A model generated the notes under the pieces. The model did no database searches. It was given only the letters and a program-made list of their open reading frames with translations, and was not told the origin of the DNA. Positions 1-6,086 of a DNA stretch of 8,149 nt are shown here, one piece after another; within the stretch, counting starts at the first letter, position 1; the number at the start of each line of letters is the position of its first letter. Location of the stretch: contig CAIVHI010000257.1 of NCBI GenBank assembly GCA_903905685.1, positions 1 through 8,149 of the forward strand, written 5' to 3'. The DNA comes from an uncultured Bacteroidota bacterium (GTDB taxonomy: Bacteria > Bacteroidota > Bacteroidia > Chitinophagales > Chitinophagaceae). The translations under genes were made by a program, and so were the position numbers.

Positions 1-74
1 GTCTATTTGACAAGTTTTTGTTTTCATGTCGATTTTATACTTTTACCGAAAGCGAAAAAGACGGGGGTATCAAA

Positions 75-926
75 GTGAGGTTTGCTGTAATCATTGTAAC
101 CTATTCGGCGGTTGAACTTACCAAAAGGATCATCGACAAGCTCGACAACGGGCGGTTCGACTTCTATATCCATTTGGACAAAAAAGTAGACCTGTCAACC
201 CATGCCGTCCTAAAAGGTCGGCAAAATGTCTTTTTCGCTCAAGAGCGCATAGACGTAAAATGGGCGGGGTTTTCCACTACGGAGGCTGCATTGTCTTGCC
301 TGCGCGAAATCAAGAAATCGGGAAAGCAATACGGCTTCGTCCACCTCATCACCGGCCAAGACTATCCTATTAAGTCGGCCGACTACATTTCCCGATTTCT
401 CGAAAACAATGCCGGTAAGGAATTTATCTACTATAAATATTTCACGCCCGACTGGGAAGAAGCCTGGGCGCGGGTGGAGAACTACCACTTTACCGATTTC
501 AGGTTTCGTGGGCGGCATTCCTTGGCCACTTTGTTGAATACGGTGATGCCCAAACGGAAATTCCCTCGAGACATGAAATTGTGTGGAAAAGAAACTTTTT
601 GGTCGCTGAGCCAAGAATGCGCCTTATATGTCCTGGACGTATTGGACACCGACCACAAATTGCGCCGCTTCCTGCGGTTTTGCTGGGGTTCCGATGAATT
701 CATATTCCAGACCATCATCATGAACTCCCCTTTCAAAGAGAAGGTGGTGAACAACAATTTCCGCCACATCGTATGGCCAAAGGGCAGTGCGCGCCCCTTG
801 ACCTTCAAATCCGAAAATTTACCTGAATTATTGGCTTCCAATGCTTTATTTGCACGTAAATTTGATTGGGGGGTGGACAACCACGTTTTTGACCTCCTTG
901 ATGAAGCCAATTCGAAACAATTATAA
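75..926 (+). CDS. GT14 / core-2/I-branching type glycosyltransferase
   Basis: Probable glycosyltransferase of the Branch family (Pfam Branch, CAZy GT14), which in animals adds beta-1,6-GlcNAc; bacterial members act on surface or capsular glycans with mostly unknown acceptors. I chose the GTG at 75 (283 residues) because the family begins with a charged residue and a beta strand (here MRFAVIIVTYS); the ATG at 18 would add 19 residues unlike the family, although a GGGGG run lies just before the GTG. Residues counted from the GTG: YIHLDKK at 31-37, DVKWAGFS at 60-67, LITGQDYPIKS at 91-101, GSDEFIFQT at 205-213 (family acidic site) and the C-terminal FARKFD at 259-264. All these blocks are usual for bacterial members, and length is normal. 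No signal peptide or membrane segment, so it is likely cytoplasmic. It is the first visible gene of the operon; the next starts 9 bases after its stop. Family sure, substrate unknown. Confidence 0.9.
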   Translation: MRFAVIIVTYSAVELTKRIIDKLDNGRFDFYIHLDKKVDLSTHAVLKGRQNVFFAQERIDVKWAGFSTTEAALSCLREIKKSGKQYGFVHLITGQDYPIKSADYISRFLENNAGKEFIYYKYFTPDWEEAWARVENYHFTDFRFRGRHSLATLLNTVMPKRKFPRDMKLCGKETFWSLSQECALYVLDVLDTDHKLRRFLRFCWGSDEFIFQTIIMNSPFKEKVVNNNFRHIVWPKGSARPLTFKSENLPELLASNALFARKFDWGVDNHVFDLLDEANSKQL

Positions 927-935
927 CCGGTAAAA

Positions 936-1316
936 ATGGCCTACCTCGTCAATTTTAATACCCTACGCGACAAAAGGGGCGAATTGACACCTATAGATGG
1001 TGTCCTCCCTTTCGAAATCAAGCGGCTGTACTACATTGGCAATATCACCGAAGGGCACGACCGTGGCGGGCATTCCCACGTCATCACTGTGGAGGCCATT
1101 GTGTGCATGGCGGGCAGCTTTACGGTATACATCAACAATGGCCGCGAAATCAAGGAATTCTTCCTTGACACCCGCTCCAAGTGCCTCATCATAGAACCCT
1201 ATGACTGGCACAAAATCCACAGCTTCAGTCCCGATGCACTGTTAATGGGCATTTCGTCTACGTCCTACGACCACTCCGATTACATTCACGAAGAACCACC
1301 CATACCGCAACCATGA
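936..1316 (+). CDS. WxcM/FdtA-like cupin, probable dTDP-4-keto-6-deoxyhexose 3,4-ketoisomerase
   Basis: A 126-residue single-domain cupin of the WxcM-like C-terminal / FdtA-QdtA family. Such enzymes move the keto group of dTDP-4-keto-6-deoxy-D-glucose from C4 to C3 so that an aminotransferase can act at C3. Visible family blocks are the early basic-acidic RDKRGELTPI stretch (11-20), the histidine motif RGGHSH (43-48, catalytic-type His46 and His48), the strand VCMAGSFTVYI, then FFLD, EPYDWHKI, and the C-terminal YDHSDYIHE. The His motif is usually written RGxHAH, so the Ser between the histidines is a mild variation. The stop overlaps the aminotransferase start as ATGA, typical of translational coupling, and the pairing is the classic FdtA-FdtB or QdtA-QdtB arrangement. 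Whether the product has galacto (Fuc3N) or gluco (Qui3N) configuration cannot be decided by eye. Cytoplasmic. Confidence 0.87.
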   Translation: MAYLVNFNTLRDKRGELTPIDGVLPFEIKRLYYIGNITEGHDRGGHSHVITVEAIVCMAGSFTVYINNGREIKEFFLDTRSKCLIIEPYDWHKIHSFSPDALLMGISSTSYDHSDYIHEEPPIPQP

Positions 1317-2398
1317 TACCTTACGAAAATCTGAAACGCCTCAACCTACCTTTTGAGGCTGACCTGAAAACGGCGTTTGACGAGGTATTGGCATCGGGGC
1401 ACTACATTCTGGGGGGCAAACTTGAACAGTTCGAATCGGAATTTGCGGCATACTTGGATATGCCACACTGCATTGGCGTATCCAATGGCTTGGATGCCCT
1501 GATATTGGGGCTGCGGGCACTGAACCTGCCACCCGGCAGCGGTGTTATTGCGCCTGCAAATACCTACGTGGCCTCCATATTGGCCATAGTTGAAGCCGGC
1601 CTTACCCCAATTCTGGTGGAGCCCGATTTGGGCAGCTACAACTTGGATCCGCAAACGTTGGAAGATGCCATTGGCCCCAACGTACGCGCCATCATGGTGG
1701 TGCATCTCTATGGCAAGGTGTGCGATATGGAGCCCATATGTGAAATCGCCAAACGCCATGGCCTTTATCTGATTGAGGACTGCGCACAAGCACACGGTGC
1801 GCGTTACAAAGGCCAATTGGCCGGAACATTTGGCGACATAGCCGCGTTCAGCTTTTACCCCACCAAAAACTTGGGCGCCTTGGGCGATGCCGGCTGCGTG
1901 GTGTGCCGAGATACCGACCTGCGCGATTCGCTGAGGCGGATGCGCAACTATGGCTCCGACCGGAAATATTACAACGACGTGCTCGGCTGGAACAACCGGC
2001 TGGACGAGATGCAGGCCGCCTTCCTCAGTGTGAAACTCAAGGGTTTGGATGCCATGAACAGCCACCGCAACAAACTCGCCGCACTTTACCGTGCCGGCCT
2101 GTCGTCGAAATTCGTATTGCCAATGGCCGATGCCGACCATTACGACGTGTTCCACATCTTCAACATCAGGCACGCCCAGCGAGACCGGCTGCAAAAATAT
2201 TTGGCCGACCATGGCGTGGGCACCGTCATCCACTATCCCGTTCCGCCCCACCGGCAAAAGGCGCTGGCGCATTTGTTTGAGGGATTGGAATTCCCGATTA
2301 CCGATGAAATCCACCAGACAACCCTCAGTATTCCGTGTTCCTTTTGCCACACAGAGCAGGAAATCTCCGAAGTCATCGAAATATTGAACAGGTTTTAA
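1313..2398 (+). CDS. DegT/DnrJ/EryC1/StrS family PLP-dependent sugar aminotransferase
   Basis: A 361-residue fold-type I aminotransferase that most likely transfers an amino group (usually from L-glutamate) to the 3-keto sugar made by the upstream ketoisomerase, giving a dTDP-3-amino-3,6-dideoxyhexose (FdtB/QdtB-like role, inferred from context). Seen in the sequence: SGHYILGGKLEQFESEFA near the N-terminus, the cofactor-phosphate region SNGLDAL (57-63), the aspartate that pairs with the PLP ring in EDCAQAHG (Asp156, with Gln159), the Schiff-base lysine Lys185 in SFYPTKNLGALGDAG, and the sugar-aminotransferase block GWNNRLDEMQAA (225-236). Length is normal for the family and all catalytic positions are present, so it should be active. 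The start overlaps the previous stop by 4 bases and the next gene begins 9 bases downstream. The family handles C3 and C4 amination of several sugars; the assignment to C3 rests on the neighbouring cupin. Confidence 0.93.
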   Translation: MIPYENLKRLNLPFEADLKTAFDEVLASGHYILGGKLEQFESEFAAYLDMPHCIGVSNGLDALILGLRALNLPPGSGVIAPANTYVASILAIVEAGLTPILVEPDLGSYNLDPQTLEDAIGPNVRAIMVVHLYGKVCDMEPICEIAKRHGLYLIEDCAQAHGARYKGQLAGTFGDIAAFSFYPTKNLGALGDAGCVVCRDTDLRDSLRRMRNYGSDRKYYNDVLGWNNRLDEMQAAFLSVKLKGLDAMNSHRNKLAALYRAGLSSKFVLPMADADHYDVFHIFNIRHAQRDRLQKYLADHGVGTVIHYPVPPHRQKALAHLFEGLEFPITDEIHQTTLSIPCSFCHTEQEISEVIEILNRF

Positions 2399-2407
2399 CC
2401 GCACACT

Positions 2408-3952
2408 ATGCAACCCAAGGATATCGTGTTTGTTGGTGCCGGGGTGGCCACCGCCCTCACCGTAATAGAGCTTATCGAACAATTGCGCCGCGAATCGGTA
2501 GCGCAGGGGGCAAACATCCCTACGCTCGTAGTGGTGGAAAAAAACGCCGAGCTTTGGAAGGGCATTCCCTACGGCCACCGCTCATCGCCCAATGCGTTGG
2601 TCATCACCCCCATAGCCGATTTCATTTATGAGCGCGACAGGCAAGAGTTTTATGCCTATCTGCAAAACGAACAAGACACCTGGGTGCCCGATCACCGAGC
2701 TCGCGGTGGGGCCATTGCCGATAAATGGCTGACCGACAACCTGCCCAAAATAGACCAAGGCGAGTGGGACAAAGTATACACGCCGCGATACCTGTTTGGC
2801 AACTATATAGCGGCCAAGACCGAAACCATGCTGAAAAGCGCCGTTGCAGACGGACTCTTGAAGTTCGAAACGTACCAAGCCGCGGCTACCGACATCACCC
2901 CGCTACCCGACGGCACCAACCTGCTCACACTGGAGCTGCCCAATAAGGCCGAGACCGACCTGCTATGCCGCAAATTGGTGCTCTCGGTAGGCTCGGCCCC
3001 GGTGAAGACCTTGGCTCATGGCGATGTAGGCGGCCTATATATCCACGACATCTACGAGCCATCGGCAACCGGGCACATGAAGGCTTTGGAGCACCTGTTC
3101 TGCAACTCGGGAGACCCGGCCCATAACCGGCTGCTCATTGTGGGCTCCAACGCCAGCAGTATAGAATTGCTCTACCACATTGCCGGCAACCCGCTGTTGC
3201 GGCAGGCCTTGGCTAAGACCGTCATCATTTCACCTTCGGGTGCACTGCCCCTGCACACGTCCACCCAAAAGCTCACCGAATACCCTATGCCGGCATTGCA
3301 GGCGCTGCGGGAACGGGGAGGCTATGAGATTGTGGAACTCAGCAAGGCCGCACTGGCCGATATGCAGCCCGCCCTCGCCAATGGTGCCAATATGGATTTT
3401 GTAGGAGCCATCGTATCTACCACGCTGCAACTTATGGACGTGCTGGACGACCAACAAAAACGGGAGTTCTACGCCATTCACGCTATCAAGATGCGCGACA
3501 TGTTTCGTCGTGCCGGGCCGGAATACAAGGGTGCGGCATTGATGCTGACAGAGGCAGGTAGGCTGGAAATCATAAAGGGGCGCTTTGTGGCGGTTGCCAA
3601 GGGTGACAACGGCCTGACCTTGACCTTGACCTATACCGATGCCGACGGCCTTGAAAAAACCTACCCCGAGCCGTTCCAAGTATTGGTGAACTGCACGGGC
3701 TCCCAAAACCTCGACGTGTCGGAGTCGCCACTCATCAACCATATCGTAAATAAAGGGCTTTGTGCCATGAACTTATCGGGGAAGGGCATTGATGCGGGTG
3801 AGGATTTCTTGGCGGCACCGGGCATCTACATCATGGGGCCTTTGTTGGGCGGCAATATGAACAAGCTCATCCACTTCTGGCAGTTGGAAAACGTGAGCCG
3901 GTTGTCTTACTTGGCACCGTATTTGGCCAAGGAATTGTTGAAGGCGGAATAA
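2408..3952 (+). CDS. FAD/NAD(P)-binding protein with two Rossmann motifs, function unknown
   Basis: A 514-residue flavoprotein-like protein fitting the FAD-NAD(P)-binding family (NAD_binding_9, PF13454 type). Seen: N-terminal dinucleotide motif VGAGVAT (9-15) with acidic Glu44 closing the second strand, the family block GIPYG (52-56) followed by NALVITPIADF, an inner strand VLSVGSAP (191-198), a second nucleotide-binding motif LLIVGSNASS (242-251) that probably takes NAD(P)H, the late block VLVNCTGSQ (425-433), and IYIMGPLLGGN (473-483), which resembles the C-terminal FAD contact of flavin oxidoreductases. No signal peptide or membrane helix. It is the last gene of the sugar operon, 9 bases after the aminotransferase, with a new promoter downstream. 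Context suggests an oxidation or reduction of the amino sugar or another glycan precursor, but this is inference: the family has few characterised members. Possible alternatives are an N-hydroxylating monooxygenase-like enzyme or a redox protein that merely travels with the operon. Confidence 0.85.
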   Translation: MQPKDIVFVGAGVATALTVIELIEQLRRESVAQGANIPTLVVVEKNAELWKGIPYGHRSSPNALVITPIADFIYERDRQEFYAYLQNEQDTWVPDHRARGGAIADKWLTDNLPKIDQGEWDKVYTPRYLFGNYIAAKTETMLKSAVADGLLKFETYQAAATDITPLPDGTNLLTLELPNKAETDLLCRKLVLSVGSAPVKTLAHGDVGGLYIHDIYEPSATGHMKALEHLFCNSGDPAHNRLLIVGSNASSIELLYHIAGNPLLRQALAKTVIISPSGALPLHTSTQKLTEYPMPALQALRERGGYEIVELSKAALADMQPALANGANMDFVGAIVSTTLQLMDVLDDQQKREFYAIHAIKMRDMFRRAGPEYKGAALMLTEAGRLEIIKGRFVAVAKGDNGLTLTLTYTDADGLEKTYPEPFQVLVNCTGSQNLDVSESPLINHIVNKGLCAMNLSGKGIDAGEDFLAAPGIYIMGPLLGGNMNKLIHFWQLENVSRLSYLAPYLAKELLKAE

Positions 3953-3996
3953 TAGGAGACCTTTGGAAAGGCGGCCGCCAGCAGACACCTTCCACA

Positions 3997-4028
3997 TTTG
4001 CCATAAAAGCGGGATTACTCTATATTTG
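3997..4028 (+). promoter_or_regulatory. Bacteroidota-type promoter (TTTG-N20-TATATTTG) for the epimerase gene
   Basis: TTTG at 3997-4000, then 20 bases, then TATATTTG at 4021-4028. This matches the Bacteroidota housekeeping-sigma consensus (TTTG, 19-21 bases, TAnnTTTG) at every specified position. Transcription would begin a few bases downstream, leaving an untranslated leader of roughly 80 bases before the ATG at 4117. It lies in the only sizeable gap between the sugar genes (3953-4116), so the epimerase can be expressed separately from the upstream operon. Consensus match is seen; activity is inferred. Confidence 0.75.
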
Positions 4029-4116
4029 CGAGGAATCTTGGTGTGACACAAACGGACGAGTGGTTCTTCATGATGGTCTACATCTTTCAAATCAATACTT
4101 TCAATAGTAAAAGAAC

Positions 4117-5106
4117 ATGCAAAAAACGGCTATAGTTTGCGGCGCAGGTGGTTTTATCGGCGGTCACTTGGTGAATCGGCTCAAGAGTGAAGGCTATTGG
4201 GTGCGCGGTGTAGACTTGAAGTATAATGAATATGGCAACAACCACGCCGATGACTTTGTGCAGGGCGATTTGCGCGACCCCAGGGTTTGCGAATCCCTCT
4301 TCGACCGCCACATAGACGAGGTGTACCAGCTTGCCGCGGACATGGGCGGTGCAGGATACATCTTCACCGGTGAGCATGATGCCGACGTGATGCACAATTC
4401 TGCCACCATCAACCTGAATATGGTGCACTTGGCCACCCGCTTTGGGGTGAAGAAGATATTCTATTCTTCATCGGCCTGCATGTATCCCGAATACAACCAA
4501 ATGGACCCCGACAACCCGAAGTGTGCCGAAGACTCGGCCTACCCTGCGGCTCCCGATAGCGAATATGGCTGGGAGAAGCTGTTTTCGGAGCGCCTGTATT
4601 TGGCTTACCAACGCAACTACAACATACAGGTGCGCATTGCGCGCTTCCACAACATCTTCGGCCCGGCAGGTACCTGGACGGGTGGCAAGGAAAAGGCTCC
4701 TGCCGCGGTGTGCCGCAAAGTGGCCGCAGCACCCGCCGGTGGCTCCATCGAGATTTGGGGCGACGGCAAGCAGACCCGCTCCTTCCTGTACATAGACGAA
4801 TGCCTGGACGGCATCCGCAAACTCGTAGACTCCGACTTCTGTGGGCCGGTCAACATCGGTTCCGACGAGATGGTGACCATCAACCAACTGGCCGAAATTG
4901 CCATGAAGGTGGGCAAAAAGCAATTGGGCATCAACCACATTCCCGGTCCGCAGGGCGTACGTGGCCGCAACTCCGACAATGAGCTCATCAAGAGCAAGTT
5001 GGGCTGGGCGCCATCTTGGCCGCTCGAAAAAGGCATTGCACTTACCTATGCGTGGATAGCCGAGCAAATCAAACTCCAAGAAAGGGAAGCCGAGGTGGCA
5101 CAATAA
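4117..5106 (+). CDS. GDP-mannose 3,5-epimerase-like extended SDR
   Basis: A 329-residue NAD-dependent nucleotide-sugar epimerase of the extended short-chain dehydrogenase/reductase family, closely resembling plant GDP-mannose 3,5-epimerase (GME), which makes GDP-L-galactose and GDP-L-gulose. Seen: NAD motif GAGGFIG (9-15), Asp33 at the end of strand 2, LAADMGGAGYI (72-82), SSACMYPEY (118-126) with Cys121, YGWEK with Tyr150 and Lys154, RFHNIFGP (176-183), GGKEKAPAA (189-197) with Lys193, GDGKQTRSF (215-223), VNIGSDEMV (245-253), and HIPGPQGVRGRNSDN (274-288) with Arg282. From memory, Arabidopsis GME uses Cys145, Tyr174, Lys178, Lys217 and Arg306; all map here with a constant offset of 24, so catalytic geometry looks preserved. 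Cytoplasmic. It has its own promoter, 164 bases after the flavoprotein gene. GDP-mannose is the likely but unproven substrate; another GDP-sugar is possible. Confidence 0.88.
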   Translation: MQKTAIVCGAGGFIGGHLVNRLKSEGYWVRGVDLKYNEYGNNHADDFVQGDLRDPRVCESLFDRHIDEVYQLAADMGGAGYIFTGEHDADVMHNSATINLNMVHLATRFGVKKIFYSSSACMYPEYNQMDPDNPKCAEDSAYPAAPDSEYGWEKLFSERLYLAYQRNYNIQVRIARFHNIFGPAGTWTGGKEKAPAAVCRKVAAAPAGGSIEIWGDGKQTRSFLYIDECLDGIRKLVDSDFCGPVNIGSDEMVTINQLAEIAMKVGKKQLGINHIPGPQGVRGRNSDNELIKSKLGWAPSWPLEKGIALTYAWIAEQIKLQEREAEVAQ

Positions 5107-5271
5107 GGAAACGATTGGAATTGACCTATTGAAGTGACTTTGCCGGCCCGATTGGCTATGGCATTGTTTGCAATGTATGATGTTCGTGGTCGGCACGTGT
5201 CCCCAAGCGGAACCTCATCATTCCTCAACTTGGAAAAAAAATGCCAACTTGACGAACCGGGTGGCGCAATG
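5107..5271. other. Intergenic gap between epimerase gene and decayed minus-strand gene
   Basis: No coding signal is convincing here. A short inverted repeat, CATTG-TTTG-CAATG at 5162-5175, could form a 5-base-pair hairpin, but there is no following T run, so I do not call it a terminator. An A8 run at 5234-5241 lies between two copies of CAACTTG; on the minus strand it reads as T8 about 30 bases past the end of the decayed gene, without a convincing stem. The open stretches on either strand do not resemble a known protein. Confidence 0.4.
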
Positions 5272-5803
5272 TTGTTTCACAAACTTCAAAGGCTCCAACC
5301 CGTTCACCTACGCGAAATAGATGCTCGGTACCAAGCCTGAAACATCCGTTTCGACTTTTTCCGATTGGAATCGTCTCGAAACCACCGTACGTACGCCCAA
5401 GCATATCTTGAATGGCGACACCCAAGATGGGTTGCGGGGCTGTAACAACGGTGAGGTTTGTTGCAGTGTTGGGGGTGATGCCGAGGCTAGAAATTGGGAG
5501 TTCATTCACGGCTGCTCCCCAGCTGAAATTGATGACCCAAAAGTTAGCAAACCCATGATTCTGCAAAAAGTCTCCGTCAAGGGAATTCGTGTAACGGGCA
5601 ATTGTGGCTGATGCGGAGCCCACTCCGGGCAACACCTAAAAACTCGTCATCTTGACTCCCCCCGAAGGTGTCCGCAATGCCGTCCGTGCCTTGACATAAA
5701 GTGCCAAGAACGTCAACAAGACGACGGAAACTAGGGTTTTCAGCAAGCCCTGATTTTTCCCGAAAGCAGGAAGAGTCGGCCTACCGACGGAAACACTCAC
5801 CAT
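5272..5803 (-). pseudogene. Decayed T9SS-secreted protein (signal peptide to C-terminal sorting domain)
   Basis: Read on the minus strand from the ATG at 5803. A 55-codon segment (5803-5639) holds a basic-then-hydrophobic signal-like stretch KTLVSVVLLTFLALYVKA and ends at TAG (5638-5636). The same frame then continues with IARYTNSLDGDF and TATNLTVVTAPQPILGVAI followed by QDMLGRT. That resembles the first half of a T9SS type A sorting domain (YPNPATNxLTV...PI..V.IYDMLGR). The second half is in another frame from about 5361: EKVETDVSGLVPSIYFA, a TAG at 5310-5308, then VNGLEPLKFVKQ ending at 5272, matching the usual VDVSGLxPGIYFVRV...KFVK ending. So two stop codons and one frameshift (between about 5361 and 5395) break one gene of roughly 178 codons. 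The middle weakly recalls delta-60 repeats (ARY..GSLDxxF). The flanking genes carry no lesions, so decay is likelier than sequencing error. The cargo's function is unknown. Confidence 0.7.
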
Positions 5804-5872
5804 TGCCTTCTAAAACCGCAACTACTCATTTTATGAGGGTATCGAACGTGTTTTAATTTCCAAAAATGAATT

Positions 5873-5884
5873 GTTTCATGAAAC
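5873..5884. repeat. 12-base perfect palindrome GTTTCATGAAAC
   Basis: GTTTCATGAAAC equals its own reverse complement. It sits in the divergent gap, about 70 bases upstream of the decayed minus-strand gene's start and about 200 bases upstream of the plus-strand cargo gene. A regulator-binding half-site pair is possible, but a single copy in this position is weak evidence. Confidence 0.3.
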
Positions 5885-6058
5885 GAACCACGTCGGCCCA
5901 CGGGTTTCCGGCATCGCCTACCGCCTTTTTCGCCGTTGTCAGCGTTCCCGTTCGCAATATTCAACCCACGGTTAATAGGGTGACATCCCGTGGCCTCAAA
6001 AAGGCATGAAATCGCGAAAAATATGCTGCCCCCATACCGCCGGGCCAAAATTTTCATT

Positions 6059-6066
6059 TATTTTTG
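6059..6066 (+). promoter_or_regulatory. Candidate Bacteroidota -7 element upstream of the T9SS cargo gene
   Basis: TATTTTTG at 6059-6066 fits TAnnTTTG exactly and lies 20 bases before the chosen start codon at 6087. No TTTG is found 19-21 bases further upstream, so only half of the promoter is present, and the leader would be very short (about 15 bases). AT-rich DNA makes chance matches easy. Confidence 0.35.
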
Positions 6067-6086
6067 AAAATAAAACATCTTTAGAT

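Larger units (their letters stand above)
5804..6086. other. Divergent intergenic region between the decayed gene and the T9SS cargo gene
   Basis: No intact gene is supported. The stretch 5853-6009 is unusually GC-rich and open in several frames. A minus-strand frame reads 35 codons ending FMKQFIFGN at the TAA 5855-5853, with an in-frame TGA just upstream (5963-5961). A plus-strand frame runs from ATG 5878 to TGA 6009 (43 residues, ends SRGLKKA). A third frame on the minus strand is open through 6057. None is recognisable, and they cannot all be genes; the block may be a gene remnant or a small repeat unit. The final 60 bases become AT-rich and carry the candidate promoter of the next gene. 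Confidence 0.4.

Noticed and set aside
17..45. A possible promoter before the first gene (TTTG at 17-20, TACTTTTA at 38-45).
   Set aside because: The spacer is only 17 bases and the -7 element ends in A instead of G; the operon may well begin outside the window.
1346..2578. A 410-codon open frame on the minus strand over the aminotransferase gene.
   Set aside because: It mirrors the codon structure of a clearly real plus-strand gene with all PLP motifs, and its translation shows no recognisable domain. The long antisense frames over 6381-7262 and 4468-5196 were rejected for the same reason.
3960..3993. Palindromes CCTTTGGAAAGG and GGCGGCCGCC just after the flavoprotein gene.
   Set aside because: The hairpins have tiny or no loops and no T run follows, so I do not call a terminator.
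4070..4135. A 21-codon ORF in the epimerase leader running into the gene's start.
   Set aside because: It is out of frame with the epimerase and very short, has no recognisable sequence, and short ORFs in AT-rich leaders are common by chance.
5321..5611. A 96-codon plus-strand open frame in the gap after the epimerase gene.
   Set aside because: It lies antisense to the decayed T9SS gene, whose minus-strand frames carry recognisable sorting-domain motifs; the plus-strand translation resembles nothing.
5823..5864. A possible minus-strand promoter for the decayed gene (TTTG at 5864-5861, then TA after 19 bases).
   Set aside because: The spacing is right but the -7 element reads TACCCTCA, matching little beyond TA.
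5797..6057. An 86-codon minus-strand open frame starting MKILARRYGG, with a cysteine near residue 25 suggesting a lipoprotein.
   Set aside because: The residues before the cysteine (EATG) do not form a proper lipobox, the rest is basic and low in protein-like patterns, and it overlaps both the next gene's promoter region and the start of the decayed gene.
6006..6086. An upstream in-frame ATG for the T9SS cargo gene.
   Set aside because: It would place 27 non-hydrophobic residues before a complete signal peptide and would put the likely promoter inside the gene.
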